From: Paludibacteraceae bacterium
GTDB taxonomy: Bacteria > Bacteroidota > Bacteroidia > Bacteroidales > Paludibacteraceae
Assembly: GCA_018433525.1 (NCBI GenBank)
Contig: JAHDRA010000016.1
Span: 1-57,749, forward strand
Direction of reading: 5' to 3'
Length of the DNA: 57,749 nt
A program made the translations under genes and the position numbers. The notes under the pieces were generated by a model that ran no database searches, was not told the origin of the DNA, and saw only the letters and a list, made by a program, of their open reading frames with translations. Below, piece after piece: positions 45,909 to 55,534 of the stretch (position 1 is the stretch's first letter; the number at the start of each line of letters is the position of its first letter).

Positions 45909-47738
45909 TTATTTCTTAATTTTCAGTATGTTTTTACCCTCATTGGTTGTCATTACAATGATATAAACACTATTATCAGGATAATTTAGATTTAACTTTA
46001 CCTTGTTTTCGATACCGGCTTCTATCCAACCTCGAAAAGGAATATCTAATTTTTTTCCATCGATAGAAAAAATAACAATTTCTGCTGGACAAGTTTTTTC
46101 AGACTTAAATGTCAAAATGTTTCCAGAATACCACATTTTTGAAATATCATTTTTTTCTATTTTTTTTGTCTGATTTGGACACTCTTTTTCGTAAGACTTA
46201 ACAGAAACTCCATGAATATTCAAACTTCCTGTGGCTCCATTGGTTATTTTTACCCAAATAGGTGTTTCAGAAAGGACATATTGAGTAATATCAATTTCTG
46301 CAATACCTTTACTACCCGAGTAGGTATATTTTTGTGTAAATTCTCCATCGGCTGAAGTAGCAACAGACACGCTAAATAAATTATCCCCTGTACGGGAAGT
46401 TTTTAACTTAAATTCACCGCAACTTGGAAGTTGAAAGATTGTAGAGCCACCCGTATATTCACCTTTTGTTGCTGATTTTGACAAATCAATGCAACCTGTA
46501 ATTGCACCTGAACCTCCTGATGTTCCATCGGTTCCTGCACCAACTTTGTCAGTTTGTAAAGTAGAACTTGTGCCCGATGATGACGGTAAAAGAGTGATCA
46601 TGGAAGGAATATATTTCCCGCATGTGGTTTCATCATTAAACCAAAACCAACCATTTACATCAGAATCAGGAGCAAACAAATCATTCTTAATCCATGTGCA
46701 ACCGTCTTCGTTTGGATTATCTTCTCCAGGAGTATTAGGAGAAGTAGCTTCGCATTCAAAATTTTCTGCTGTGCGATAAGGTTTATCAGCACCTGAATAG
46801 GTTTCAGCAATACAGGGAACATACATTACATCATCCAGTGTATAATTATACGGGAACAAACCTGTCATGTCTTTTTCATTCGTTTGGGGAGTTCCACAAT
46901 TTTCAAAATAGCAGCCCCTTGCTACCAAATAACCAGCAGGTGAAAATCCCGGGACACCAACTTGCAAAGGAATTTGTGTATCTTTGAAATAGCAATTTTC
47001 TACTAGTACATTGGCATCACATGCTGAAGCTATTCCATATGTTTGATTATTAACATGATAATTGTTGTAGCAATGAACAGTGGCATATCTTACTCGCGGA
47101 TTACGTTGAATAGTACCATCAAACCAATTATGATGAAGAGTTACTTTTATTGCAGTATCACCTCTTTCACTATCGCTGTGCCCAATAAGGATATTTTTAT
47201 CGTGATTAAAAAATTTATTGTATGAAAGAGTAACGTATTGACTGCCTCGCGTAATATCCAACATTCCATCATGTGAACCCGCATTGGTATTAGCTCCATC
47301 GCTAAATGTACAATGGTCGATCCAGAAATTCTGACATTTATTGTTTATTTTGAGTAAATCGTCAGGAGCATCTTCAAAAGTAATGTTTTGAACAATAACG
47401 TTCGATTTCGTATTCCATCCAAATCCTCCACCTGTAATTCGTGCATCGGTTCCTAAACCAACTATAGTCTTATTTCCACGAGCGGATAATTCACCTGAAA
47501 CAGTAATTGTTCCTTCTACCAGAATAATTGTTGCTGTGTTAGCACCATCTACTGCTGCTTTTAATTCATCAGCATTAGTTACTGTAACAATTGGACCACC
47601 TTCACCACCTGTTACACCCCCATTAAGTGAAGCAAATCCTTCAGGATATCCAATAACGTGAGTTAACTGTTGTGCGTAAAATATTGAATTACAATAAAAT
47701 AAAAATAAAATTGTAAATATTTTTTTTAAGTTTTTCAT
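45909..47738 (-). CDS. PL1 pectate lyase with beta module and T9SS domain
   Basis: A 609-aa protein with a signal peptide (1-22). The PL1 (Amb_all) beta-helix spans 25-330 with NFWIDHC at 137-143, Ca2+-site acids in HDGMLDITRG (156-165), and the catalytic RNPRVR (Arg212, RxPxxR). Residues 424-517 form a beta-sandwich module containing FQLPSCG. A T9SS-like C-terminal domain follows. It is an endo-acting polygalacturonate lyase by family. It lies five bases upstream of the compact PL9 gene, so it is in the same operon. Confidence 0.94.
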   Translation of the reverse strand: MKNLKKIFTILFLFYCNSIFYAQQLTHVIGYPEGFASLNGGVTGGEGGPIVTVTNADELKAAVDGANTATIILVEGTITVSGELSARGNKTIVGLGTDARITGGGFGWNTKSNVIVQNITFEDAPDDLLKINNKCQNFWIDHCTFSDGANTNAGSHDGMLDITRGSQYVTLSYNKFFNHDKNILIGHSDSERGDTAIKVTLHHNWFDGTIQRNPRVRYATVHCYNNYHVNNQTYGIASACDANVLVENCYFKDTQIPLQVGVPGFSPAGYLVARGCYFENCGTPQTNEKDMTGLFPYNYTLDDVMYVPCIAETYSGADKPYRTAENFECEATSPNTPGEDNPNEDGCTWIKNDLFAPDSDVNGWFWFNDETTCGKYIPSMITLLPSSSGTSSTLQTDKVGAGTDGTSGGSGAITGCIDLSKSATKGEYTGGSTIFQLPSCGEFKLKTSRTGDNLFSVSVATSADGEFTQKYTYSGSKGIAEIDITQYVLSETPIWVKITNGATGSLNIHGVSVKSYEKECPNQTKKIEKNDISKMWYSGNILTFKSEKTCPAEIVIFSIDGKKLDIPFRGWIEAGIENKVKLNLNYPDNSVYIIVMTTNEGKNILKIKK

Positions 47739-47807
47739 TTCAGTATTAGTTTTTATAAGTTATTATATAAATATGATTACAAGAATTTATAATATTTTAA
47801 AAAATAA

Positions 47808-49706
47808 TTAATTACCTCTAAAATAATTTTTTTTGAAGATTTTTTCGGATTTTATTTTTCCATTTTCAAAAAAGGTTTGTTTAATATATAATCCTTCTTT
47901 ATCTATCGTCTTTATTTCTTTTCCAGTGAAATCAAAATATCGGACAGAGATAATTCTATTATAATCAGAATCAATTCCATTAATGTTATTCAAAATGTAC
48001 AATGTACCTGTTATTTTTAAATTTTTAATATTGACGTCGCGTGTTGAATTATTATAAAAACGAATATAAATGGTTGGTCCCCATGGAGCATCAGGATCGC
48101 TTAGATCAATTAATTTCCCTGTAACCCAGCTTGTAGAACCATTTTTAGCCTGTTCTCCTACCTGAACCCAATTCTGATTGTCTGTCGAAAATTGTATTAT
48201 TACAGTGCCATTAGAAGAACCTACTGCTTGCATATCAAAAACAGCACATTCTGCTGAGGCCAGAGAAAATGGACCCCAAACCACTGAAGTTCCTCCATTT
48301 GCTTCAACAGTAAACTGATTTGGATAATCAACAATAACGGTTTTTTCGCCAACAGGTCTATCATTATTTTCTGGAGTTTCGGGTTCTGCTGGTTCTGTTT
48401 CTGAAGGTTCAGGAAAAGTCCAATTACCTTGATCAAATTCTTTTGCACCTAAATCTGGTTTTTCACCCGAAAAAGGAATAGCATAATATGGTTTCAATGG
48501 AATATAAGTCTGTACTGTTCCTTTATCAATCGCAGGATTATTGCTTTTAAGTTTAAAAAGCGACACAATGCGAGCATCTGTTAAACGATAATCATCATCG
48601 CGTTCCACTTTTATATCTTCCATATTCAGACTTTCAAACATATTATCGGTAAAAATAAGTCCTAAATTCCAGCTATTGGTGGTCTCAGTACTACCCGTAG
48701 CAATATTTTGTCCTGTACCCGCATATGAAAGATTGTTGATCATTACATGTTTACCCATACTTGGAACTTCCTGGAATGCAAAATTTCCCATTCCATTGTT
48801 ATTATATCCCGTGCAATTAATACAGGTAACTCCCCAAGCATTGTGATTTTGATCAAAACCTTTTCCAACATTTCCGAAAGCAAAACTATTTACTACTACG
48901 TTTGGAGCATTTCCATCTACCCCTCCTCCTCCACCAAGTTTGAATCCATTTCCATCACCTTGATAAGAAGAGCTTGATATTAAATCAGGCCAATAATTTA
49001 CTCCATTTCCATACGACCAACAACTATCTACCAAAATTGGCTGATTACCTCCATAAACATCCCAGCCATCATCGGCATTTTCCCATGCACGACAACCTCT
49101 GAATACCGTTCCCGTTCCATCTTTTGCAGCAAATCCATCTCCATTTTCTCCTCTTGAAGAAACATCACAATTTCTGTAAGAATCACAATTTAAAATCAAG
49201 GTGTTGACAGCTCCGGCACCTAACGAAATTCCATCCATTCCACATTCTTCAATGGTCATTCCTTCGACTGTAATATTTTCACCAGCAATAATAATCCCAT
49301 TATATCCAGCTTTATAAATCTTTATACCTCGAACATGCCACCACGGCTGACGTAAATCCATACCTCGATAAGTGGAACTTTCACTTCCATAATGACGCAT
49401 AGAAGAACAATCAAAAACAGGTTTTTCACCTCGTATAGCAAATACACAGACCGGAGCAGTTTTTGTTCCACCATTTTTGGCTTTTACTGTAGAATTTACT
49501 ATGTAAGTTCCTCCTTTTACCCACAAGGTGTCACCGCTTTGGATTGTTTGAAAAGCAAAGTTCGGAGTTCCCCATGCTGTTTGTAGTGTGAGTCCATCAT
49601 TGCTATCGCTACCGGTTGGTGATATATAATATTTTCGTCCAAAAGCATTTGTAGAAAATACAGAAATCAGGATCAATACATAATATAACAAAAAACTCTT
49701 TTTCAT
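47808..49706 (-). CDS. divergent PL9-family lyase with T9SS domain
   Basis: A 632-aa protein with a signal peptide (1-23) and a PL9 beta-helix at 25-430. The first Ca2+ Asp190 sits in NGDGFAAKDGTG rather than NADGFACKL, two residues are missing before ADDGWDVY (Asp212, 213, 216), and Lys256 is in GDGNGFKLGG. All five key residues are present, but the changed loop suggests a different substrate or product pattern. A beta module (about 450-565) and a C-terminal domain that aligns with T9SS domains follow, but the end is atypical (IFKKNYFRGN). The gap to the next gene is 69 bases. Confidence 0.88.
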   Translation of the reverse strand: MKKSFLLYYVLILISVFSTNAFGRKYYISPTGSDSNDGLTLQTAWGTPNFAFQTIQSGDTLWVKGGTYIVNSTVKAKNGGTKTAPVCVFAIRGEKPVFDCSSMRHYGSESSTYRGMDLRQPWWHVRGIKIYKAGYNGIIIAGENITVEGMTIEECGMDGISLGAGAVNTLILNCDSYRNCDVSSRGENGDGFAAKDGTGTVFRGCRAWENADDGWDVYGGNQPILVDSCWSYGNGVNYWPDLISSSSYQGDGNGFKLGGGGGVDGNAPNVVVNSFAFGNVGKGFDQNHNAWGVTCINCTGYNNNGMGNFAFQEVPSMGKHVMINNLSYAGTGQNIATGSTETTNSWNLGLIFTDNMFESLNMEDIKVERDDDYRLTDARIVSLFKLKSNNPAIDKGTVQTYIPLKPYYAIPFSGEKPDLGAKEFDQGNWTFPEPSETEPAEPETPENNDRPVGEKTVIVDYPNQFTVEANGGTSVVWGPFSLASAECAVFDMQAVGSSNGTVIIQFSTDNQNWVQVGEQAKNGSTSWVTGKLIDLSDPDAPWGPTIYIRFYNNSTRDVNIKNLKITGTLYILNNINGIDSDYNRIISVRYFDFTGKEIKTIDKEGLYIKQTFFENGKIKSEKIFKKNYFRGN

Positions 49707-49804
49707 GGTTGAATACTTATTTGATTTTATTAGATATCTTTTTAAGAAAATTTGTTAGATTTATTTAAAAGAATTATCTAGTAAAAGGTTAACTGTTAAT
49801 AAAC

Positions 49805-52579
49805 TTATTTTGCAACAATAAGTTTTGCTGTTTTAGTTTGATCTCCTATACTTAAAACACATAAATACATTCCTTTCTGTAAATTATTTACAGAAATAGA
49901 AACGAAATATTCTACTCCAGTTTCAACATTTTTATTATAACATTCTTCTATCACGTGACCATCTAAAGCGACAATTTTTAAGGAAGCTATTCCTGAAAAA
50001 TCAGAGCTAAATTTAATCATTGCTTCCGATTTACATGGATTCGATAAAATCGACAAATTAAATTCTGCTTTTGGATTTATAATGATTTGCATTCCAGAAA
50101 TTTCACCTTCTTGAAGTTCATAAGGACCTAAATCACGTGCTAAACCATAAATTGGTTGAAACAAAAATGCAAATTCGTCTGTATAGGGAACATTATAAGA
50201 TAATCCTTTATCTACTAATACACTACCACTTTTTAAACGTGCAAATCTTTTAGGCATACTACCATCTGCCCCTCTCGGAGCTTTGGCATCATCTTCACTT
50301 AAACTAACATAATCAGAACTAGAAAAGCCACGAATAACATTATTTTTCCATGCTTTGGTAGAGGTTGACAACATGGCGTTGTTACTATCCGTCCCACCAG
50401 AGGCAATTTCAATATTCCCAAAACAAACATTATTATAATATTCACAGTTGGTTCCTGATTTTTCAAACATAAAATCATATCCACAACCAAATGCAAGACA
50501 GTTTACCAATTTTTCTCCATCTCCATGACTGTTCTGGTCGAAACCTTTAACTGAACCTGTTTTATTGCAATTGAAAGCAATGCAGTTCCATGCTTCATGT
50601 TTTCCTTTCGATGAACCACCTGTACCATTTCCTCCCATTTTTATTCCGTTGCCGTTTCCCTGGAAAGATCCTGAGGCTTGAACCCAATCAAAATTTTCAG
50701 CTCTTCCAGAACCCCAAGCCCAACATTCAATTAATATGACTGGATAATCTGTTTCATATAAATCCCATCCATCATCTGCATTATCCCATGAACGACAACG
50801 AATAAAACGATTCCCTTTGCCATTATGCATTTTACAAGCAAATCCATCGGCATCACTGCCAAAATTATCTGCATCACAATTTAAGTATGAGTCACAATCA
50901 ATAATATCATTATAAGCACAATAGCTTCCATCATTTGAAGAAATACCAGGATGTGTATCAGAAAAATTATGACCAAATCCTAACTGAATACCTGTATCAT
51001 CATTATAACTGAAAGTACATTTTTCGATAATATTATGATTCCCTTCTAATTTTATGGCATTATCTCCTGCTTGCGTAATATGCAATCCTATAATATGCCA
51101 ATAATCTCCATTTAGTTGAACTCCACGAATACCTTGTTTTTTAGGTTGATCTTTAAAATTAAGTATAGGAAATTCGCTTGGATAATTTTTTATAGTAATT
51201 CTTTTGTCAGCTGTACCTGATGAATTTATACGTATAGTAGTTTTCGTACCATCTTTCATCATTGTTGGGTAATAAGTACCGCCGCGAACTAATATTGTAT
51301 CTCCCGGTAAAGCTGCGTCGATAGCTTTTTGCAAATTATACCACGGAGCATCAAATGTTCCTTCAGCATTATCATTTCCTGATGGTGAAATAAAATAAAC
51401 TTTTGCATCCGTATTTGAACCAATACCGATAAGTTGTACCTGCACTTCAGCATTACCTCCTGAGATAGAAAGAATTTGTGAATAAGACTTTAATTCAGAA
51501 GGTAAAAACTGAACGTAAATAGTAGTGGATAATAAAGTAGCTGAAGAATAATTTAAAGTAAGAGAAGTACCGAATCCACTTGAAGAATTTATTGATATCA
51601 GAAAATCATTTGAAGAAGTCAATGTGATTGTTCCATTTTCTGGAGTTAAATATTTAGCTAAAAGAGTAAAACTGCGTTTTGATGAAATACCTATTTTTAC
51701 ACTTCCAAAATTAATAGCATTAACACTTGTTGTAATACTTGGTGCTTCTACAGTTCTTTGAGTTAATTTTCCTACTGGCTGAGTAAGATAATTAATAGCA
51801 TCATTAGCTCCGTTATATTCAAATACATAAAAATAATAAGTTTCACCTGCTTCAAGTCCCGTTACGGTAACAAAATCAGCATTACCAGAATATACACCTA
51901 TCACATTATCAGTTAAAACTTTAGGTAAATTAGTATAAGCGGTTCCATCTTCTGGTAACCAGTTTACTTCTTCTCCTTTAGAATACACCAATAAGCGGCC
52001 TCCGCCATTCCCTTTATTGAAGTTAATCTTCATTGATGTAGCAGTTATTTCTGAAGCTGAAATAGATGCTTGAATTGTTGGTTCATCTACTATACTTGAA
52101 CAAACAATAGTTACATCATCGATATAAATTGTACTTGAACCACAAATAAATTTAAGTAAAACTCCCTTTGTCCCTTGTTCGTTAATAGAGATATTAGCAG
52201 TATTATAAGTAGATGAAGAGCTTACCGTAGCAGTTCCAATAGTTGTCCAGGAACTTCCATTATCAATAGATTTTTGTACAGTGAGCACCTTACCACTACC
52301 ACTTCCTCGATGTTTAAAAGAAACAGATACTGGCTTATCAATTGGTGGCGTAATAGCGTAACCATCCGCATTCATAGCCAATCTTATGCTTCCATTATCA
52401 GATTTTGCATAAACACCTTTAATTTTCCACATTCCGGTTGAAAGTGATACTGATGTTTCACTTGAAGGTGCACTTGTAGGTAAACCCGTTTCAAAATTTT
52501 CTACAATAGTATTTTGAGCACTCAGTAAAAAACTGAAGAAAAAAAAGATAAGAGTTACAAAGAATAATTTGTTTTTCAT
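49805..52579 (-). CDS. PL9 pectate lyase with long N-terminal accessory region and T9SS domain
   Basis: A 924-aa protein with a signal peptide (1-21). A beta-sandwich module spans 25-160 (IYIDDVTIVCS at its end), followed by an Fn3-like module at 165-275 and an Ig-like/HYDIN-type module at 280-388 (INFGSVKIG). The PL9 domain covers 392-830, with Asp578, Asp602, Asp603, Asp606 and Lys647 in DADGFACK, ADDGWDLY and NGNGIKMGG. DLGPYE marks the catalytic end, then a T9SS sorting domain. It is separated from the upstream gene by 80 bases that hold a hairpin. Confidence 0.93.
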   Translation of the reverse strand: MKNKLFFVTLIFFFFSFLLSAQNTIVENFETGLPTSAPSSETSVSLSTGMWKIKGVYAKSDNGSIRLAMNADGYAITPPIDKPVSVSFKHRGSGSGKVLTVQKSIDNGSSWTTIGTATVSSSSTYNTANISINEQGTKGVLLKFICGSSTIYIDDVTIVCSSIVDEPTIQASISASEITATSMKINFNKGNGGGRLLVYSKGEEVNWLPEDGTAYTNLPKVLTDNVIGVYSGNADFVTVTGLEAGETYYFYVFEYNGANDAINYLTQPVGKLTQRTVEAPSITTSVNAINFGSVKIGISSKRSFTLLAKYLTPENGTITLTSSNDFLISINSSSGFGTSLTLNYSSATLLSTTIYVQFLPSELKSYSQILSISGGNAEVQVQLIGIGSNTDAKVYFISPSGNDNAEGTFDAPWYNLQKAIDAALPGDTILVRGGTYYPTMMKDGTKTTIRINSSGTADKRITIKNYPSEFPILNFKDQPKKQGIRGVQLNGDYWHIIGLHITQAGDNAIKLEGNHNIIEKCTFSYNDDTGIQLGFGHNFSDTHPGISSNDGSYCAYNDIIDCDSYLNCDADNFGSDADGFACKMHNGKGNRFIRCRSWDNADDGWDLYETDYPVILIECWAWGSGRAENFDWVQASGSFQGNGNGIKMGGNGTGGSSKGKHEAWNCIAFNCNKTGSVKGFDQNSHGDGEKLVNCLAFGCGYDFMFEKSGTNCEYYNNVCFGNIEIASGGTDSNNAMLSTSTKAWKNNVIRGFSSSDYVSLSEDDAKAPRGADGSMPKRFARLKSGSVLVDKGLSYNVPYTDEFAFLFQPIYGLARDLGPYELQEGEISGMQIIINPKAEFNLSILSNPCKSEAMIKFSSDFSGIASLKIVALDGHVIEECYNKNVETGVEYFVSISVNNLQKGMYLCVLSIGDQTKTAKLIVAK

Positions 52580-52615
52580 TTAAGTATTTTTTAAATTAAT
52601 TGTAAAATGTAAATG

Positions 52616-52649
52616 GGAATAAAGCGTTTTTCAAAACACTTTATTCCCT
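52616..52649 (-). terminator. intercistronic hairpin between two PL9 genes
   Basis: Stem GGGAATAAAG/CTTTATTCCC, one mismatch, then GTTTT/AAAAC around a two-base tip. It lies 10 bases past the stop of the first PL9 gene. On the transcribed strand it is followed by ATTTACATTTT rather than a clean T-run, so it is more likely a leaky terminator or an mRNA-stabilising element than a full stop. Confidence 0.55.
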
Positions 52650-52659
52650 GATTATTATA

Positions 52660-55389
52660 TTATTTTTTTATAAATTTTTGAGTAACTTGACGACCTTCTT
52701 TGTCAGTTATGTGAACTACATAAACGCCTTGATTCAAATGATTTATCTTAACAACTTGCGACATTTCAGATTGTGCTACTACACTTCCTGACAAGGAATA
52801 AACTGTTAATTTAGCAATATCACCTGATACAATTAACGCTGTTTCTGTTTGATACATTGGAAATTTATTAATTTGAACTTTAACATCTTCAATTCCTGAA
52901 ACTTGATTTTCATAAACTTTTATATAAAAATCATATATGCGAATACCTCCACTTGTTGAAGTATTGATAAATTTAATTGTTACAGGTTTTGTTGTTGGTT
53001 CCAAACCAATATCTGCCATCATATCCCAATTCAACATTGTTTGTTTGCTCAACGATGCAGAAGTCCATGTTTTTGTAACACCATCTATTGTCCATTCTAT
53101 TTTCAAAGTTCTTGTTCCTGTAAAGTGAATATTAGATTTCATTTCTACCAAGCTTGGCAGATTCCATGTAACACTTCCTCCCCTTTCTACATTTATAGCT
53201 CCTGGTGTACAACCTGAAGGGGCCGAACCTGTACTTTCAACATAGGTTGGATCCCAAACAGTTGGATATGAGGAATCAGATCCTGTTGCAAATGTTACAA
53301 CATTGCCCTGTAAATCAGCAGGTCTATTTTCATAAGGATCTTGGATGTGATACCAGTCGCCAGTAAGAACTTTTGTTCGCAATACACGAGTAACGTTACA
53401 ATTAATTGTTACTTCTGATCCCTCCATTCCGCCTACAGTAGTTACTGTGAATGAACCATCGGCAGTAGGAACACCTGAAATAGTTAAAGTTTTGTTTTCT
53501 ATGTCTTTTATTGCAGTAAGACCTGCAGGAAGAGCGGTATAAGTAATATCTGTAGCACCACGACCCCAAGTAAATACTATGGTTTCAATTGGCTCACCGA
53601 AAAATACTTCTTGTATAGCATGACCTTGTGTAATAGTTAATGTAGCAGGTGCAATATTAGATATGCGGATATTGCCTGTTAAAACAATAGTGTTAGTACC
53701 ACCTATATTTTCAATAGAATAAGTTCCTTCAACAGTAGGAATACCAGAAATGGTTACTGTTTTTGCAGTCATATCTTTTATGGCATTTAAACCATCAGGT
53801 AAGTCCCTAACAACTACATCGGTAGCAGCGCCACCCCATTTATAAACTGTATTTATAATAGCAGTTCCAACATATACAAATTGATCTGCTTTCCCTGAAA
53901 TAAGCGATAAAGTTGCAATGGTAGGCTCTCCTGTTTCAAACGCTCCCATATCTGCTCTTCCGTCATTATACAATATTGTAACAGGAGGTAATGTTAATCC
54001 ACCCGGACTATGTGCTTGTGGAACAAAGTTTTCAATATTTTCACCTGCATTAATAAATATACTTCCTTCTACTAATTTACAAAAATCATTTTCAGGAAGA
54101 CTACCATCTGCCTGTCTATCAGCCAAAAAAAGCGTAGATGATAAACTTTTAAATTGTGCAGAATGGTCTTTTGCGTAAACTTTTACACCATTTACTTTAT
54201 TCCCATCTTTATATGGATCGCAGCCATCAATAGTTGTCCAACTATTATACGCAGTATTGGGTACTTGAGAACCCGTTTTGTCTGCCGATAAAAATTCATG
54301 ATTAAGTGTTACAGGTTTAAAACCAATATTATTTCTCATATACATGGTTCCATACATAAAAATTGTAGGAAAACGGTAATTGTACTCATTATTCCATGAT
54401 ACGTTATTGAATAAGTACATAGCTTCATACGCATTGTTTTGATCAAATCCTTTGTGTAAACAATCAAAAGCAATACAGTTTTTTACCACATGGGCTCCTA
54501 CCGATTGTGGAAAAGCAGCTCCTCCAGAAGTTCCACCACCTCCAAGTTTAAAACCATTACCATTCCCAAATGCTGTACCATTTTTATCATACCCAGCTTT
54601 CCAACTCCAACAATTATCAATTAGTATCGGATGATACACCATGTACAGATCCCAATTATCATCAGAATTTTGCCATGCTCGGCAATTATGAAACTCTGTG
54701 CCAGGTCCTGGAAAAAGTTTACACGCAAAGCCATCAGCGTCTTTTCCATCATCTGATCCACTATATGACTTAGTATCACAATTATACCAAGAATCACAAT
54801 TAATGACAATATTATACTTACAATAAGTATAGCCCGGATTAAATTGGGGCTCTCCAGAAATTGGAAAAGACTGCGTTTCTTCGATAGAAAAATCTTTATA
54901 CATTCCTATTTGAAGCCCTGTATCGTTATTTCCATAGAATTTACAGTTCTCCACAATATTATAACTTCCTTCCAACTTCATTCCATTGTCTTTAGCATTG
55001 CACAATTCTAAGTTTTTAAAATGCCAGTAATCACCAAAATGATTTACGTAAATACATCGGGCTTGTTTAAATTCATTTGTACTATTGGCAACAATCTGGC
55101 TACCATCTATAATTACACGTTCTCCAGGATATCCCCATAAACAAATTCTTGCATCGGCTGTTCCTGCTTTTTCTATTTTAATTCGTTTAGTTAACATATA
55201 AGTCCCTCCACGTATATAAATAGTGTCACCAGGTGCCGCAGCATCTATAGCTTTTTGGATATTCAAATAGGGAGATGTTTGGGTTCCAGGATTGGAATCA
55301 TTTCCAGTAGTCGCAACATAAATTGTGCGAGAATAACTTACTAACATAATAGTAGTTAATAAAATAGCGGTCATTAAAATTTTTTTCAT
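52660..55389 (-). CDS. PL9 pectate lyase, first gene of the cluster, with Ig-like repeats and T9SS domain
   Basis: A 909-aa protein with a signal peptide (1-20). The PL9 domain spans 21-490, with Asp219 (DADGFACK), Asp243, Asp244 and Asp247 (SDDNWDLY, Asn in place of the usual Gly) and Lys281 (NGNGFKLGG). Two tandem Ig-like repeats follow (about 500-575 and 580-660), each with the pattern LPxGL...TISGxPT. A beta module with WNLPS (about 727-827) and a T9SS sorting domain end the protein. It is the most upstream gene of the minus-strand pectin run. I found no complete TTTG/TAnnTTTG promoter in the 150 bases before it. Confidence 0.93.
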   Translation of the reverse strand: MKKILMTAILLTTIMLVSYSRTIYVATTGNDSNPGTQTSPYLNIQKAIDAAAPGDTIYIRGGTYMLTKRIKIEKAGTADARICLWGYPGERVIIDGSQIVANSTNEFKQARCIYVNHFGDYWHFKNLELCNAKDNGMKLEGSYNIVENCKFYGNNDTGLQIGMYKDFSIEETQSFPISGEPQFNPGYTYCKYNIVINCDSWYNCDTKSYSGSDDGKDADGFACKLFPGPGTEFHNCRAWQNSDDNWDLYMVYHPILIDNCWSWKAGYDKNGTAFGNGNGFKLGGGGTSGGAAFPQSVGAHVVKNCIAFDCLHKGFDQNNAYEAMYLFNNVSWNNEYNYRFPTIFMYGTMYMRNNIGFKPVTLNHEFLSADKTGSQVPNTAYNSWTTIDGCDPYKDGNKVNGVKVYAKDHSAQFKSLSSTLFLADRQADGSLPENDFCKLVEGSIFINAGENIENFVPQAHSPGGLTLPPVTILYNDGRADMGAFETGEPTIATLSLISGKADQFVYVGTAIINTVYKWGGAATDVVVRDLPDGLNAIKDMTAKTVTISGIPTVEGTYSIENIGGTNTIVLTGNIRISNIAPATLTITQGHAIQEVFFGEPIETIVFTWGRGATDITYTALPAGLTAIKDIENKTLTISGVPTADGSFTVTTVGGMEGSEVTINCNVTRVLRTKVLTGDWYHIQDPYENRPADLQGNVVTFATGSDSSYPTVWDPTYVESTGSAPSGCTPGAINVERGGSVTWNLPSLVEMKSNIHFTGTRTLKIEWTIDGVTKTWTSASLSKQTMLNWDMMADIGLEPTTKPVTIKFINTSTSGGIRIYDFYIKVYENQVSGIEDVKVQINKFPMYQTETALIVSGDIAKLTVYSLSGSVVAQSEMSQVVKINHLNQGVYVVHITDKEGRQVTQKFIKK

Positions 55390-55534
55390 GGTTTTATAAA
55401 TTATTAAAAGTTAAAAATAAATTTCTCGTTTCTAATGTAGTTAAGAAATAAAAAATTATGGGATAATTAACTAAAATAGTGTAGAGTTCGATTTGCTAAC
55501 ATTGTTTTGTTTCGTTAAAGCCATTCAAAATAGC

